This document shows, piece by piece, positions 47,101 to 58,360 of a stretch of 64,000 bases of DNA. The notes below the pieces were generated by a model. That model searched no databases, was not told the origin of the DNA, and saw only the letters and a list, made by a program, of their open reading frames with translations. The translations under genes and the position numbers were made by a program. The stretch is from Halichondria panicea (taxonomy: Eukaryota > Porifera > Demospongiae > Suberitida > Halichondriidae), in contig NC_087386.1 in assembly GCF_963675165.1 (NCBI RefSeq), positions 4,780,169 to 4,844,168 on the forward strand, in the 5' to 3' direction. Position 1 is the stretch's first letter. Every line of letters starts with the position of its first letter.

Positions 47101-50019
47101 GGGCTATTCAATGGCAACGAAAGTGTTTTAATTAGCAAGTTTTCAGTCTGATGGGGAAAGTTTGTCTTGAGTAAGTGGTTAGAGCCGACTAGATCTCCAA
47201 TGGTGCATACGTACAGTGGTAGCACTTACTTAATAGATGTGGGCATTATTCTCTTTACTAGTAACACTTATTATACCTTCTCAAAGATTGTGTCTTGATG
47301 AAATCGGCTTTCTTCTTGTATTCCTCAAGCAGCTGCAAAACAAGAAGTCCAAAGTCCAAGGTTACGGTAAACATATTAGAGGTTGAGACATGGTGCTAAC
47401 TCACGTCTTTCCTTATTTGGTCCTCTTTGATCGTTCTTTCTTTGATTTTTAGCAAATCCTGCTCAGCATTTTCCTCTGAACGGAGTGGAGGGGGTGAGTT
47501 AGTCAATAGGCATGGCTATGTATACACACATCTACAGTGTCTTGCTAGTGCAAGCTATGTACGTACATGCTATATGTACATGTATATGCTGTCACATAAT
47601 GATAACAAGTAGTATTGTTCTAAAACTGACCCAATAGCTTCTTAATAAAGAAAATAACAATCAAAGAAACCAATAGCTTACTGAGTTACTATCACCCATC
47701 CACACACACACACATCACCCCCATGCACTCATAATGCTGAGTTACTACCACCCATCCACACACACACATCACCCCCATGCACTCATAATGCTGAGTTACT
47801 ACCACCCATCCACACACACACACACACACATCACCCCCATGCACTCATAATGCTGAGTTACTACCACCCATCCACACACACACACACACACATCACCCCC
47901 ATGCACTCATAATGCTGAGTTACTATCACCCATCCACACACACACACATCACCCCCATGCACTCATAATGCTGAGTTACTACCACCCATCCACACACACA
48001 CATCACCCCCATGCACTCATAATGCTCCCACAGCTACTTGATCCTATAATTATAGTCTGCTGGAACCCCCCACTCCTCACATACTCAACCCTCACTATGA
48101 AACCCTCTACTCCCTCACTATGAAACCCTCTACACTCCCTCACTATGAAACCCCGTATATACACCCCCTCACTATGAAACCCTCTACTCCCTCACTATGA
48201 AACCCCATATATACACCCCCTCACTATGAAACCCTCTACACTCCCTCACTATGAAACCCCATATATACACCCCCTCACTATGAAACCCCATACACCCCCT
48301 CACTATGAAACCCTCTACACCACCTCATTATGTACACCCTCACTTTGAAACCCCATACACACCCCCTCACTATGAAACCCTCTACTCCCTCACTATGAAA
48401 CCCTCTACTCCCTCACTATGAAACCCCATATATACACCCCCTCACTATGAAACCCTCTACACCACCTCATTATGTACACCCTCACTTTGAAACCCCATAC
48501 ACACCCACTCACTTTGCTCTCCCAGTTGCTTGACCTTGGTCTGCAGGGACACCTTGTCTTTTTCCAGCGTTGTTTTCTCACTCTCAATCTTCATTCTCTC
48601 TTCCTCTAGCCGACATTCCAGCTCAAGTTTCCTCTGAAGGAGAACATAATTATTACGCAGTGAAATTAGTCTATTGATGGGGACAGCCTCTCTCTCTCTC
48701 TACACAGAGACCACGAGAAATATATATTTTACGTATTGAGAGTAAAAGGCACTTAGGGAGTAGCCAATTTGTAGTTTATAAACAGGACGCTCTATCGTTG
48801 AAATACTGAACCTATGGGCGTGCAACAAAGTCTGTAACACAATGGAAAGTGTTAGCCAGAACACTGGTAAATATAGCCGAAAACAGGCCCATTTCAGAAA
48901 AACATAGACTCAATATATAACTCGATCTACTCCCCCGCGCTTTTTTCAGTATAAGTGAACATATATATCATCAAACAGATACTTAATGCATCCGCCATAT
49001 TACGAGATGCTTTGCTCACCCTCTGTGCTGCTCGGAGTTTATCCTTCTCTTGTTTCCAGAGGTCTTCCAACTCATTCTTTTCAGCCTCCAACCTGTCCAG
49101 AGCGTCCCTGTTTGTGTCCATCACTTCAAACATGCCTTGTACAACCTACAAAAAGGTGTAAACACGCAAACTATTTTATGACTGCCATATAATTATCGTA
49201 CCAAGTACTTCAAAGTCAGCCACCTAGCCATGACCATTTGAAAGATATTAGGTGCAGCAAAAGCTGTGTTTGATGCCTACTCAAGGCTTGCGTTCCAACA
49301 ACTGGAGATTTAATTGGGGCCTATAGCTTGACCTGGCCATGCATGTACATGTATATAGGATTACCACAATAGACCGTACATGTATTATAAGGACTAAGGA
49401 GATGGCCTACTACAGTACAGTGTCACACAGGTTGAACCACCTCCGTTATGGAACTTTAACCTGGCTGTATTATAGGAGGACCCAGCTTATAAGACGATCA
49501 CAAACTGGGGAATGCAGTACACAGAAGCTATAAAGTGAGTGGAAACTGTGCTAGACATCAAAGAACTGGTATTCATTTGGAACTTTAGGAATTGTGCTAA
49601 ACAAATAGAAGCCACTTCAAACAATTAGCTCTTGAAATCTACGAGTAGCTTTGCCCAGGCTGCCAAAATGGAACTATTTGGTTGGACACATTGCCCAGCT
49701 GAGGCAACACAAAGCATATAGTTAAGTTATCTTATGCTCACCCAAATTAATGGTAGAAAATAGCAAATGGTGGAACATGGTCTAGAATGTTGCTGGATTA
49801 GTTTGTTACCCACACCTTTGCACACCCTCCACCCTCCCTCACCTGGAAAAGTTGTGACAGGTCGTCTGGGGGTACGTGGTACCTTTGAGTGAGAAGCTGC
49901 AGTTCATGCTCAAGGTCCCTAAACAACATGGTAGTATCGTTATCCCCCAGGGGCTCGAGGGAACCGGACGCCTCAAAGTACTCCTCACCACCGTCTCCGT
50001 TAGTATACAGCTGGTCCAT
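35167..50019 (-). CDS. MAPK8IP3/SPAG9-like: JIP3/JIP4-type JNK-pathway and motor-adaptor scaffold
   Basis: Twenty-one minus-strand coding exons, high to low: 49843-50022 (ATG at 50019), 49020-49145, 48513-48633, 47405-47475, 47277-47332, 46917-47047, 46355-46748, 46045-46119, 45775-45820, 45434-45537, 45238-45279, 45061-45147, 44731-44902, 44264-44476, 42875-43205, 42078-42543, 40987-41067, 38794-38861, 37659-37825, 36225-36387, 35167-36014. Every phase agrees: 3939 nt, 1312 aa, close to vertebrate JIP3/JIP4 (about 1300). The N-terminal half is RH1-like then coiled coil. The C-terminal half is a beta-propeller with JIP hallmarks in order: IWVATTESS...IIDV, ILCMRSIPG, VMWIVTDNN, VFMGHSDSTLSVYY, RIWVGAGPSIFFLD, LYIGTSSGKMVAVPI. 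These proteins scaffold JNK modules and link cargo to kinesin-1 and dynein. The first exon follows an acceptor-like CAG, so a further 5' exon is likely. Confidence 0.85.
38158..38447 (+). repeat. 75-bp minisatellite, about four units
   Basis: Four near-identical units containing CCTCGTTCCCTATACACCTG TTATAGCGCTGGG and TTTCACACAAACATAA. The unit is 75 bp, a multiple of three, so both strands stay open as artefactual 25-residue repeats. A single inverted relative lies just upstream (37888-37930), making a foldback layout inside a JIP-like intron. Confidence 0.9.
39813..40742 (-). CDS. Intronless polytopic membrane protein nested in a JIP-like intron
   Basis: A single uninterrupted 309-codon frame from ATG to stop, lying wholly inside the intron between the JIP-like exons 40987-41067 and 38794-38861, on the same strand. 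Hydrophobic segments are visible near residues 15-35, 44-58, 93-113, 165-185, 210-235 and 245-270. A Cys-containing loop lies between segments 3 and 4 (CDDAIDCFAYDN; later NCSSHNKNEEIACYKF), and the tail is acidic, Gln/Ser-rich and hydrophilic. There are no introns, unlike its host. I do not recognise the family with certainty; it resembles uncharacterised membrane proteins common in sponge genomes (recollection, unverified). A receptor or transport role cannot be told from sequence. Confidence 0.75.
   Translation of the reverse strand: MDKLNLSYAAYQWLEFLPYPLFFLLFVYLMILLLVAECYPDMVFVKWQLQLLLFIGEALFGPPQGVFSYESAKSIETPEKFILKRQLTRTANAFLSGVGIVLLMNASIIFWESFLLDVSYTCDDAIDCFAYDNIPDYSSRTLITTNCSSHNKNEEIACYKFKLAFVKGLAAFGGLMTSIQIIVKITTKSSIWISSRLRHKVFQRFRSHTVCYRTVLMVISMLIVMFATGVYMSYFIALNYKKEQYFLLFHVVRFMINVGIAVFCLWTPWFLVTETVETDEERGGDTEQQDSDSGLRQSLVTPVTDYGTL
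41173..41750 (+). repeat. Interspersed repeat, subfamily 2 (JIP-like intron)
   Basis: Matches 17095-17661 over its full length with indels, including the ACCGAGGCATCAGCACC end. It lies antisense in the intron between JIP-like exons 42078-42543 and 40987-41067. Confidence 0.8.
43552..44095 (+). repeat. Local duplication in a JIP-like intron
   Basis: CCTTTATT..., GAAGTGATCCCGTACCAGAA and the following sequence to CCACAGTGCATGC occur at about 43552-43690 and again at about 43914-44080. Diverged and non-coding. Confidence 0.7.
47690..48028 (+). repeat. Minisatellite of about 60 bp, six units
   Basis: Units of the form CTGAGTTACTACCACCCATC then (CA)n then TCACCCCCATGCACTCATAA. Unit length varies with the CA run. 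In the JIP-like intron between exons 48513-48633 and 47405-47475. Confidence 0.92.
48070..48510 (+). repeat. CTCACTATGAAACCC minisatellite
   Basis: Many short units (about 20-30 bp) built on CCCTCACTATGAAACCC with variable TCTACTC or ATATATACA spacers. It ends 3 bp before the donor of the JIP-like exon 48513-48633. Confidence 0.92.
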
Positions 50020-50022
50020 TGC

Positions 50023-51754
50023 CTGTGTGTGTGTGGGGGGGGGGGGAGTTGATGGAGGGAGCATATATAGCTAACACGTGCCATGTACTAGGTGGGAACT
50101 TAAAGTGTGGAAACTCTGGCGCTGCTCGATGCATTTGTTTATAAAACAAAGGTTGATATCAGTTGGAACTGCTAAATATACATAATGTAGGGCAGGGCAT
50201 CTGCGGAGCCAGCTTGCTCCTAAACTCCCTGAGTAAGAAAGTTTCATAAAATCAGAATACCCAACCAAGTCTAGACATTAGCCTCTGATCATGAAATCAT
50301 AACACTTTAAAAAACAGGTCTCCGAAATCGTTTGTATTTTAGAAAATTCTCTACATGTACTGTAGCTGAATTGTTACCAGAGTAGATTTCATTTGCAGTC
50401 CCATTAGACAGCCCTAAGCTAACTTCCTGGGGAAACTCTACTCTACACTCCAAGAGACAAAACAAGAAGCACACAAGAAACACAATACTAAGGTCACACA
50501 GTACTGAAAGTGGTCATCAATTGTACACCCATGTGTATATGATTAGATCAAAGCACCTGGCTGCCTATATAAAGTGAGGGCATTGAAACACATTACTACA
50601 CTTTACAAACTCATAATACTATTGGTTTATAGTCCATTGAGGATTGCCAGTGGACGCTTTGGGAAAGTGTTTATTAATAAGGACATAGCTCAGAAAAGTA
50701 GAGTGTGCCAACGACCATTTAATGGAATTAAATATGTGCTAATGGGGATTGTGCTAATGGGGTAATATTAGCTAATTAGTACCTTGTCGAAGCATATGAC
50801 CTGAGGCAATGCGTTTATCTGTTCAAATTGACACTGTTTGACAACTACAAGCATTCTCCTAGCCACAGGAATGCTGGATCACATGTTTCTTGTGTGTCCA
50901 CCGAAAGTCTTTGAAGAGGAAAGGGTGTACAATATCTGATATCTAACCGGCTTCTAATTTCCACACAGAAAATTAAAATTCCAAAGTGATTCACTTTTCT
51001 ATCACCTAGCAACCCACGGTGCACTGCAACAATGAATGCACGATGCTATATTTAGTGCTAGTCAAATAAGTCACACAAAGGGTTGAGTACATGTAAGTAT
51101 AAGTGCCTTGTAAGAAGCATGTAAATGACTCGTAGATGGCTTGTCCTCGCAAGCTCTTGTACTAAACAATCTGATAAATACGAACACAAACAGAACATGA
51201 AAGGTGACGTACGACACGACTCGACTAGATATAATCCCCAAATTCAAATCACACTATCAGTACAGAGCATAGCAATCAAGTTTGCAGGCAACTATAATAC
51301 TTAGATAGATACTACTAAAAACCCACATAGAATTTATGATTTACAGCTTGTTTCCTGTTTCTCTACCTCTCAGCTTTCCAGTTGGGTTCTTGTCTTCCGC
51401 ACGCACAACGTGCATACACTCAATACTTCACTGTGATCACAGAACTCCCCAGGGCAGTCTAGCTAGTAGCTAGGTACAGGTACGGTAGCTCCAATACTTT
51501 TTGTTATTATAAATTTAGCAAGAGAAAGGGGGAGTGGCAACCACGTGGTGGTAGATCTCTTATCGAAATTACACGCCGATCGTTTGTCATTCACTTCTAG
51601 TTCTCATGACTTCTTCTTCATGTTGTATCCATAGATACATGTAGATCGACATGATGTAGCTGCATATATCAGAGATCTAGCTGTGTGATACTAGGACCCG
51701 ACTAGCCTGTAGCTAGCTAGCTATGCGCTAGCACTGCATTGGAAAGCATCGAAT
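50023..51754. promoter_or_regulatory. Divergent intergenic region between JIP-like and MEI4-like genes
   Basis: About 1.7 kb without a convincing coding exon separates the first recognised JIP-like exon (minus) from the MEI4-like ATG (plus). It should hold the 5' ends of both genes and probably an untranslated JIP-like first exon. No specific promoter element was identified. Confidence 0.4.
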
Positions 51755-54467
51755 ATGGATGATGATGAAGAAACTTTGTTTCAACCACACCACATCAAGA
51801 TCATGAAAGTTGCTCTGGTAGTCATGCTGTACTGTATAGACCACCTACACCATGTACCAGTACAGTATCCAGTGCATGCTAAAGTCTATTTGTGTTGAGT
51901 TTGACCTTCATAATGTTGTCATATTAAACTTTGTCATGAAATTCAAAGTTTCATATACCATTGGTTATAAAAAGCGCTTCTATCAGCTATTAAGTTAGCA
52001 TTTTCCATATAAAAGTCCCGGGCATACGTACTTGTCCACCACATAAAGATAAATGAAGCCATAATTGTAACTTCCGGGGTCGAACTCAACGCAAATAGAT
52101 TTTAGTACAGTACGTATAGTCTAGCTTGGACTTTCATGGCCAAAGTTGTACCTTTGAATGTAGTGTGCCACTTCACCATAATTAGTAGTCTAGATTTCAT
52201 AATTGCCCTAAGTGTATTATATTAGGCAACGTTATTATGTCATCCGCACGCTATTCTTAAACCAATTATTATGCTGATGTCTTCAATCATCGATTCTACT
52301 CTGAAATGTATCCTTATTAAATCTCTCCAATGACCCATGATCAACGTTATCGGGCACTGTAGTCTAATTATGAGGAAATATTTCTCCCTACACAGGCGCT
52401 GGCCATCATCAGGAGAAAACCAGAGGGTGTGAGTGGAGAGGAGTACACCAGGAGGCTGTCTCGACAGCTCGGTCAGCTGCAAACTGACTGGAGGAAGAAA
52501 GCTGTTCACTTAGAGAGAGAGCTACTCCGGACTAGACAGGAGTTGGTCAACTGTCAGGTTGCTAAGGAGCTGAACCAGCAAAAGGAGTCGTGTGAAATAT
52601 ATTCACAGGTGCACTGAATGTTGTATCGAATTCAATCTCCTCCGCTAACGGGCTGTCCAAATAAATAAAGAGTTGAGGGTGTTTTGGGCCATTAATAAAC
52701 TTCGCACCAAAAGACAGTCACTCTTCTCTATCAGAGGCTTTCTCACACTCATTGCACCCCCATCCTTCACACAATCCACCCACTCCTCACACTTCACACA
52801 GGTTGATCCCGTCCAAACAGACTGTGAGTGGACGTCATCTGGCTACTCTTCTAGCTTCAATCAAGATGAGCCCCCGGAGACTCTTAAACTTAACACCTGC
52901 ATAACTTTACAGGATAGAAAGGAGTCTGGGCTGTCCCTAGCTCCGGGTAGCCATGACAACAGCCTATCAGACAGTGGAAAAGAAGGGGAGGGCGCAATAC
53001 AGGAGAGGATTTTTGGTCATGTCAAATTCTGTTCTAGTGGTAAGTTGAATTCTTAAAGGTTCAGTTTTCTTCACAACGGTACAATAAAATGACTGTTCTT
53101 CCAACGTAGTTTGTTGTTTTTCATGCAGTGTCTGCTATAATGGGTGTGCATAAGCAGTTATCAGACCTAGTGGCATTTGACCTGAGGGCAAATCTCCATG
53201 ACACCCTTATCGATGCAATGAAAGGTCCTGCTAAGACAGAATGTACACATGCATGTAGCTATAATTATAGTGTAGGCTTATCTTCATGGTAAATCACATG
53301 GTAAATCACATGTACGTACCTTCAGTTTAGATTTTCACTGTTCTAGGTTTGACTGAGGCCCTTGAATGCGGAGGATGGTCATCTTCAACCCCAGTGCAAA
53401 AGTTGTTCATACCTGCTGCCAATTCTATTGTAGGTTAGTAGAGAGAGTTAAGTTTGTGTGAGTGTCTGTAAAGATGATTTAAAGTATACATGGACCACTT
53501 TGCCCTTTTTGTTAACGAGAGAATTTACCTCTTGGTCTAGATTGCCTGCAGCTGTGGTTGCTGACTCCAGTCCTGCCTGATCTGACGAAGGCTTGTAAAT
53601 TTCTCATATCTGCCTTAGTCCAACACATTGTGTCTAAAGTGAGTGATACAAAGTTACAGTCCAGAAAGGTTGAGTTTTGTATTCCAACCTGTGTGTCGTA
53701 GTTTATTAGACACACTAGTAGTACATCAGGTGAACACTAGTAAACAGTAGCTATATAACACTCTGTATGGCGCCCCTCTACATATAATCACAGCACCTAC
53801 TGCGAGTGTTTTACACTTTTGGAGCAGTTATTTGTCGGAGGCTATTCTACTACTATTTGTTCATACTGTAACCTCATTGATTTTGATCTCATTGCCATCC
53901 TCTACTCTTGCAGAGCTCCTCCCCAATTCTGTGTTCTGTGCTGGTGGTCTTATGTGGGGTGCAAGGAGTGGTGGTTTACACTGTAGAGGAGATCGTCAAG
54001 GGGATCACTAACACTGCTCAACATCTCAGTGATGCTCTAAATGGTCAGCTGTTAGGGGAATCATTCAGTGAAATTTTAATTGACAGTGTTTTTTATTTGT
54101 GGCTTTCAACTAGTAACCTATTTCGTACATAGATGTAGAGAGCCTGGATGTGACCACGGTGGAGAGTGTGGGAGATCTAACATGTACCCTTGAAGAATTA
54201 CTAACAAAATACCGTCCACATTTTTGCAGTGAGAACGGTAAGCAGAAGAAATATTAAAACTATAGTTAGGGTTAGGGTTAGGGTTAGTGTGTAATACAAT
54301 CCAAAGTGTCAGCCAATAGTGCATGTAGTTGAAGTAATTAGTGTTCTTGATCGATTCTTGCAGAGCGAGTGCGTTTGGTTGAAAAGCTAGAGTCATCAGT
54401 GCTCGGACTAATCTACTGTTTCCCTCTCTACTGTTATTCTGTTTGGAGGATCGTTGGCCACCTATAG
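51755..54467 (+). CDS. MEI4: MEI4-like meiotic double-strand-break protein
   Basis: Nine exons: 51755-51817, 52396-52608, 52802-53039, 53129-53224 (or 53242), 53347-53433, 53541-53638, 53914-54043, 54133-54237, 54364-54467. Phases are consistent and give 377 (or 383) residues; mammalian MEI4 is about 385-390. The N terminus across the first junction reads KVALALAIIRRKP followed by EYTRRLSRQL and a DWRKK helix, the pattern of vertebrate MEI4 (LALALAIIRSKP..EYTEHL..KWRSK). The C terminus FPLYCYSVWRI matches the family's FPLFTFYLWRV. The middle is Ser-rich, then helical. MEI4 acts with REC114 and IHO1 on meiotic chromosome axes to allow SPO11 cutting. It lies head to head with the JIP-like gene. 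Exon 4 has two possible donors, neither strong (GTCCTG, GTACAC). The last intron holds a short TTAGGG run. Confidence 0.85.
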
Positions 54468-55249
54468 CTATAGATGCAACTGATTGACAATTATACGTAG
54501 CTATAGTGACGATGTCTATGTACATGTTTTCACAAGACAAGTGTTGATTATTGTGTGCCAATAGATCCTGATAAATTATGCTCGGAATAATTTTAGCATA
54601 ATAGGTGTCCAATGTTCATTTTTGGTAAAGATCATTACATTAAGTTTTGAATAACGATGTTCTCGTATGGCAAAAATTGCTGAAGGTGGATCAGTTCAAG
54701 TCGGCAAGATAACACTGAGAACCATGATAAATTAATTATGTCGTGTGTCAATTGTGTATGTGCTGTGTTTATGTCTACGTCTTAATTTTGTCTATATCTA
54801 TATAAATTATTTATGTCACATTTTTTTTATGAGAGAATAATCGGATTTTTTATGACAATAATAGGTACATTTATCAGAATAGTAGAATAGTATAATGGGT
54901 GAAAAAAAGCATAATTTATAAGGGCCTATGTGACAATAATAATTTGCCCTGTAGTTTGTATTATGACTTTCGAGTTTAATTGTATCTCTGCACGTTATAT
55001 TGATTATCAGTCAGTGTAGACTCTATGTCAGTATGAGTGCATGTGTTGAAGTGTACTATGAGTCAATACAAAAGCTGTTGTACACAACGATGGTGTAGTA
55101 TTTGTAAATCCTGCTCTGAGCAGTGTACATATCTGGTGAGATGTACGCTATTGCATAATCTATACCATGCATGCGGCGCCCATTATTTATTATGTTCTAG
55201 CAACTGTACAGGAATAACGTAATGTACTCTGTCATAAAATTATGAAAAC
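54468..55249. other. MEI4-like 3' flank
   Basis: A/T-rich, no coding frame. It should contain the MEI4-like 3' UTR and the 3' end of the convergent membrane gene. Confidence 0.4.
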
Positions 55250-55400
55250 TTCATGATCTTGCAAAGAACAAATAAAATTAATGAACACGTGCATGTGTAT
55301 TATGGCAATTCTGTAAAAGTGAGGAAGTGAGAGTAGTGGGGCAAAAATAATGTAGCCATGATCTTGCAAAGAACAAAATTAATGAACACGTGCATGAAAA
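55250..55400 (-). repeat. Small local duplications downstream of the membrane gene
   Basis: A block at about 55297-55358 repeats 56602-56668 of the membrane gene, and the block ATGATCTTGCAAAGAACAAA occurs twice (near 55252 and 55358). It looks like patchy local copying beside the gene. Confidence 0.7.
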
Positions 55401-55455
55401 GCTATTATCTAGAATTAAGGAGGCATAAATTAGCGTTAACTTTGATATTTCAGCG

Positions 55456-57265
55456 TTAAACTTTGTAGGATTTCTTCCTGATATGATATTGCTCTGGATT
55501 GAGGACCCTGTCTGGGAAAATTTCATGAGATTCATTTTCAATGTTTTCGTAACCACTCCTCCAGGCTCTGATTCGATTGATAAGAACCTTTATTTTTCTC
55601 ATTCTTGACAAGATCCAATAAATAGTAACAATGATCATGTAGAGGAGAAGAATGGCTATTGTCATAAGAGAAAATATTTCTGTGAACACTACTTCATGTG
55701 GAATCTTGAAGGCAGCATAATTGTAATTGTCTTGAGAATTGAAGAACATTACTAGCATTCCCCAAAAAAATAAATCAACTTTAAAACAACGGTCAAAACG
55801 TTTTTTGTATGGTTGAATAGTAGTTGTTGCAATTATGATGATAACAATTATCACAATTGCCAGGGACACTAAACTCTCTTGGAGCTTTGAAATGTACGCA
55901 ACAAGCAAACCAAATCGTCCAATCAAAGGCACGGCTGCAAACCATCTGCAGTCCCTTGTCCCAGGTTCCGTTCCATCCTTGTAGCAACCTTGAAAGGAAT
56001 CCATGAGAGCCTTTAGGAATTGTGTGTGAAGTTTTGTGCGGTTTAGTAGTTTCTGAAACCATTTGAAAGGGTAGAGAATGAGTACCAACACTGGAAGGAA
56101 GACAAATACTAGGCAGAAGAAAGAAGCTATGATGGCGTATGGTAAATGCTTTCTTCCAAGGTAGTCCAGTGTAGCATCGTAGTAAGGTACAATCATAGTA
56201 GCATTCATAAAGTGTACCTCTGTAGCTATCAACAAATCTGATGAGACCCATCCTATCTTTGTAAATGAGAGCAAAAAGAAGGTTGCAAATGCATCAATTA
56301 CTGTAGTCTTACTGTCCCAGCCTGAGCTTTTACGTACAAGTAAAAAGAGGGAGCGAAATGGTCTCCACAAGATGACCACTAGTCTGAAGTTTCTAGCGTG
56401 TAGCTCAATCAAGATGTAGGAGACAGCAGTCAACAGTAGTGGGTAGATAGCCACTGCATAGTCCAGAGCTAAGACTGTGAGTGTGGACACATCAAGACAA
56501 ATGTCAGGGTAGAGACCTCTGAAGAAATCCAAATTCCATATTCCAAACATTGCTGCAACAATTTTTAGAGGCATTTCTGCTTTGTTTTGAGATATTTTAC
56601 TGTATGCAATGGCAATTCTGTAAAAGTGAGGAAGTGAGAGTAGTTGGGCAAAAATAATGTAGCCATGTAGATGAGAAGATGTTGCATTTATCTTGAACAG
56701 CAGTAAGTGGACCAAAAGCCACGAGAATGAACTTCCAGATATTTTTGTTGCCCTCAGGGCATTTCATACACCTCATGTCGTAAGAGTAAGCCAGTGGAGA
56801 GTGTCCAGGTAGACACCTCCCACACAGTCGTCCTGTTCTGTTCCACCTCTCCTCACACATGAAGTAGTTCAGTTGTGAAACATTTAGAGGTGGTGATGCA
56901 AATGTTTCTCTGTCGCTCTTGAACACACAGTTTTCAATACACAATCCAGTAACCAAATCTTCCATTTCATTATTAAATGTCACACAGTGACACCTACTAA
57001 CTAAAAGCCGAACCGTGTCTTTATTGCATTTGAAATACGACGAGCTCGTAGGAATACACACACATTTACTACTGTTACATTTTGCCCAAGGTGGACAATC
57101 CTTGTCATTTACACAATTCAAATTGTCACCACTATTTGTAATAACTTTGCTCTCTATCGAGATTTTAGCTGAGCCTGTTTGAATGCTCGATAATTTAGTC
57201 TTGTTTTCATTAAGCGCGGGTACAGTACTAATCAATGCTAGTAGTATTACTAATAGAAACTTCAT
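55456..57265 (-). pseudogene. Cys-rich ectodomain plus multipass membrane protein, frame-broken
   Basis: Two overlapping minus-strand frames form one protein. The first (57265 down to about 56710) has a signal peptide (MKFLLVILLALISTVPA), a Cys-rich ectodomain with N-glycosylation sites, and CEERWNRTGRLCGRC just before the membrane part. The second (about 56715 to 55456) continues at FKINATSS with at least six hydrophobic segments, a loop with FQGCYKDGTEPGTRDCRWF, and a basic tail. The frame changes after FGPLT near 56700-56725; comparison within the sequence suggests a few codons were lost there, leaving a net frameshift. This architecture is a large receptor-like family of unknown function in sponges and some other marine invertebrates (recollection). 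It is either a recent pseudogene or an assembly indel; the rest of both frames is intact. Confidence 0.65.
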
Positions 57266-57837
57266 TGTACTGAAACTATTGTATCGTCTAAATCACAATG
57301 TTGATCATGACAGCTATACAACCGTACGTGCTTATGGCATCAGCCATGTGTTTACTACCTTAAATGGATTCGTGGTATGTATAGGGTTTTTTCTCGCTGT
57401 CATCGCTAATAATTATACTAACTTAGAAATTGTTGTGTAAACATACCAGTACAAAGTTCAATAGGAAGCTCTCTATAGGTCACTATAATGTGAGTTATAT
57501 GATGCACCACCAAAATTAGGGGAACTTACGGCGAATGCGTGCATGTACGTATAACGTATTGCTTCTGCTCTGGCCTCATAATTATTGAATGGTGTTGAAT
57601 TGTTGTATTTAGTAAATTCTTATTGCTTACTTTACGTACAAATTAAGCGCATCAACAAAACTAACAACAGTGAGATAGGTTATAGAGCAAGTAAAGGATT
57701 CCGGTGCAGGTTGTATAATTGTGGGACATACTATGTTGGTACTCGAGTCGTTGCCGGAGCGTGTGTCAGATTATTCTCACATGCAAGCATGCATGGTTTC
57801 TGGCATCTAGTCAATCATTCTATCTATGCATGGCTCA

Positions 57838-58190
57838 ATCAAGATGTACGAGATGACAGTCAACAGCAGTGGGTATAATTATATACTTAGATAGCCACTG
57901 CATAGTCCAGAGCTAAGATTGTGAGTGCATGTGGATCAACACATCAAGACAAATGTCAGGGTAGACACCTCTGAAGAAATCCAAATTCCATATTCCAAAA
58001 ATGATTGCAGCTTGCTTTGTTTAGAGATAAATTATGTATAGGTATAATAATTATAGTGGCAATTGGAGGACCTTATAGCAAAAGTAAATTAAAGGTCTAT
58101 TATATATGAACTCTTGTTTATAGTATTAGGGCAAAAACGATGTAGCCATGGAGATGAGAAGATGTTGCATTGATCTTGGAAAACAGCAGC
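57838..58190 (-). pseudogene. Relic of a second copy of the multipass membrane gene
   Basis: Short blocks match the gene at 55456-57265 in the same orientation: 57838-57875 and 57890-58010 resemble 56405-56570, and 58133-58190 resembles 56645-56700. The blocks are interrupted by indels and foreign A/T-rich DNA and have no usable frame. This is a decayed paralogue just upstream of the main copy. Confidence 0.65.
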
Positions 58191-58360
58191 TAAAACAATA
58201 AACTTAACATGCACATCAAACAAGTGACCAAAACTAACACGTATACATCAAGTGCTGCTGCCACGTTACAAGAGCCTATATATATAGACTATAGCGCATG
58301 TATCACTCTGCATGGCCATGTACGGTATATAGATTAATTTTATTGCTTAGTATACTCACA

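Noticed and set aside
47690..48510. Possible CRISPR-like array
   Set aside because: Units are contiguous and degenerate with variable CA runs; there are no uniform repeats with unique spacers, and the context is a eukaryotic intron.
54264..54287. TTAGGG run as a telomere
   Set aside because: Only about three units, interstitial in the last MEI4-like intron; similar short runs near 10490 and 16533 are also not telomeric arrays.
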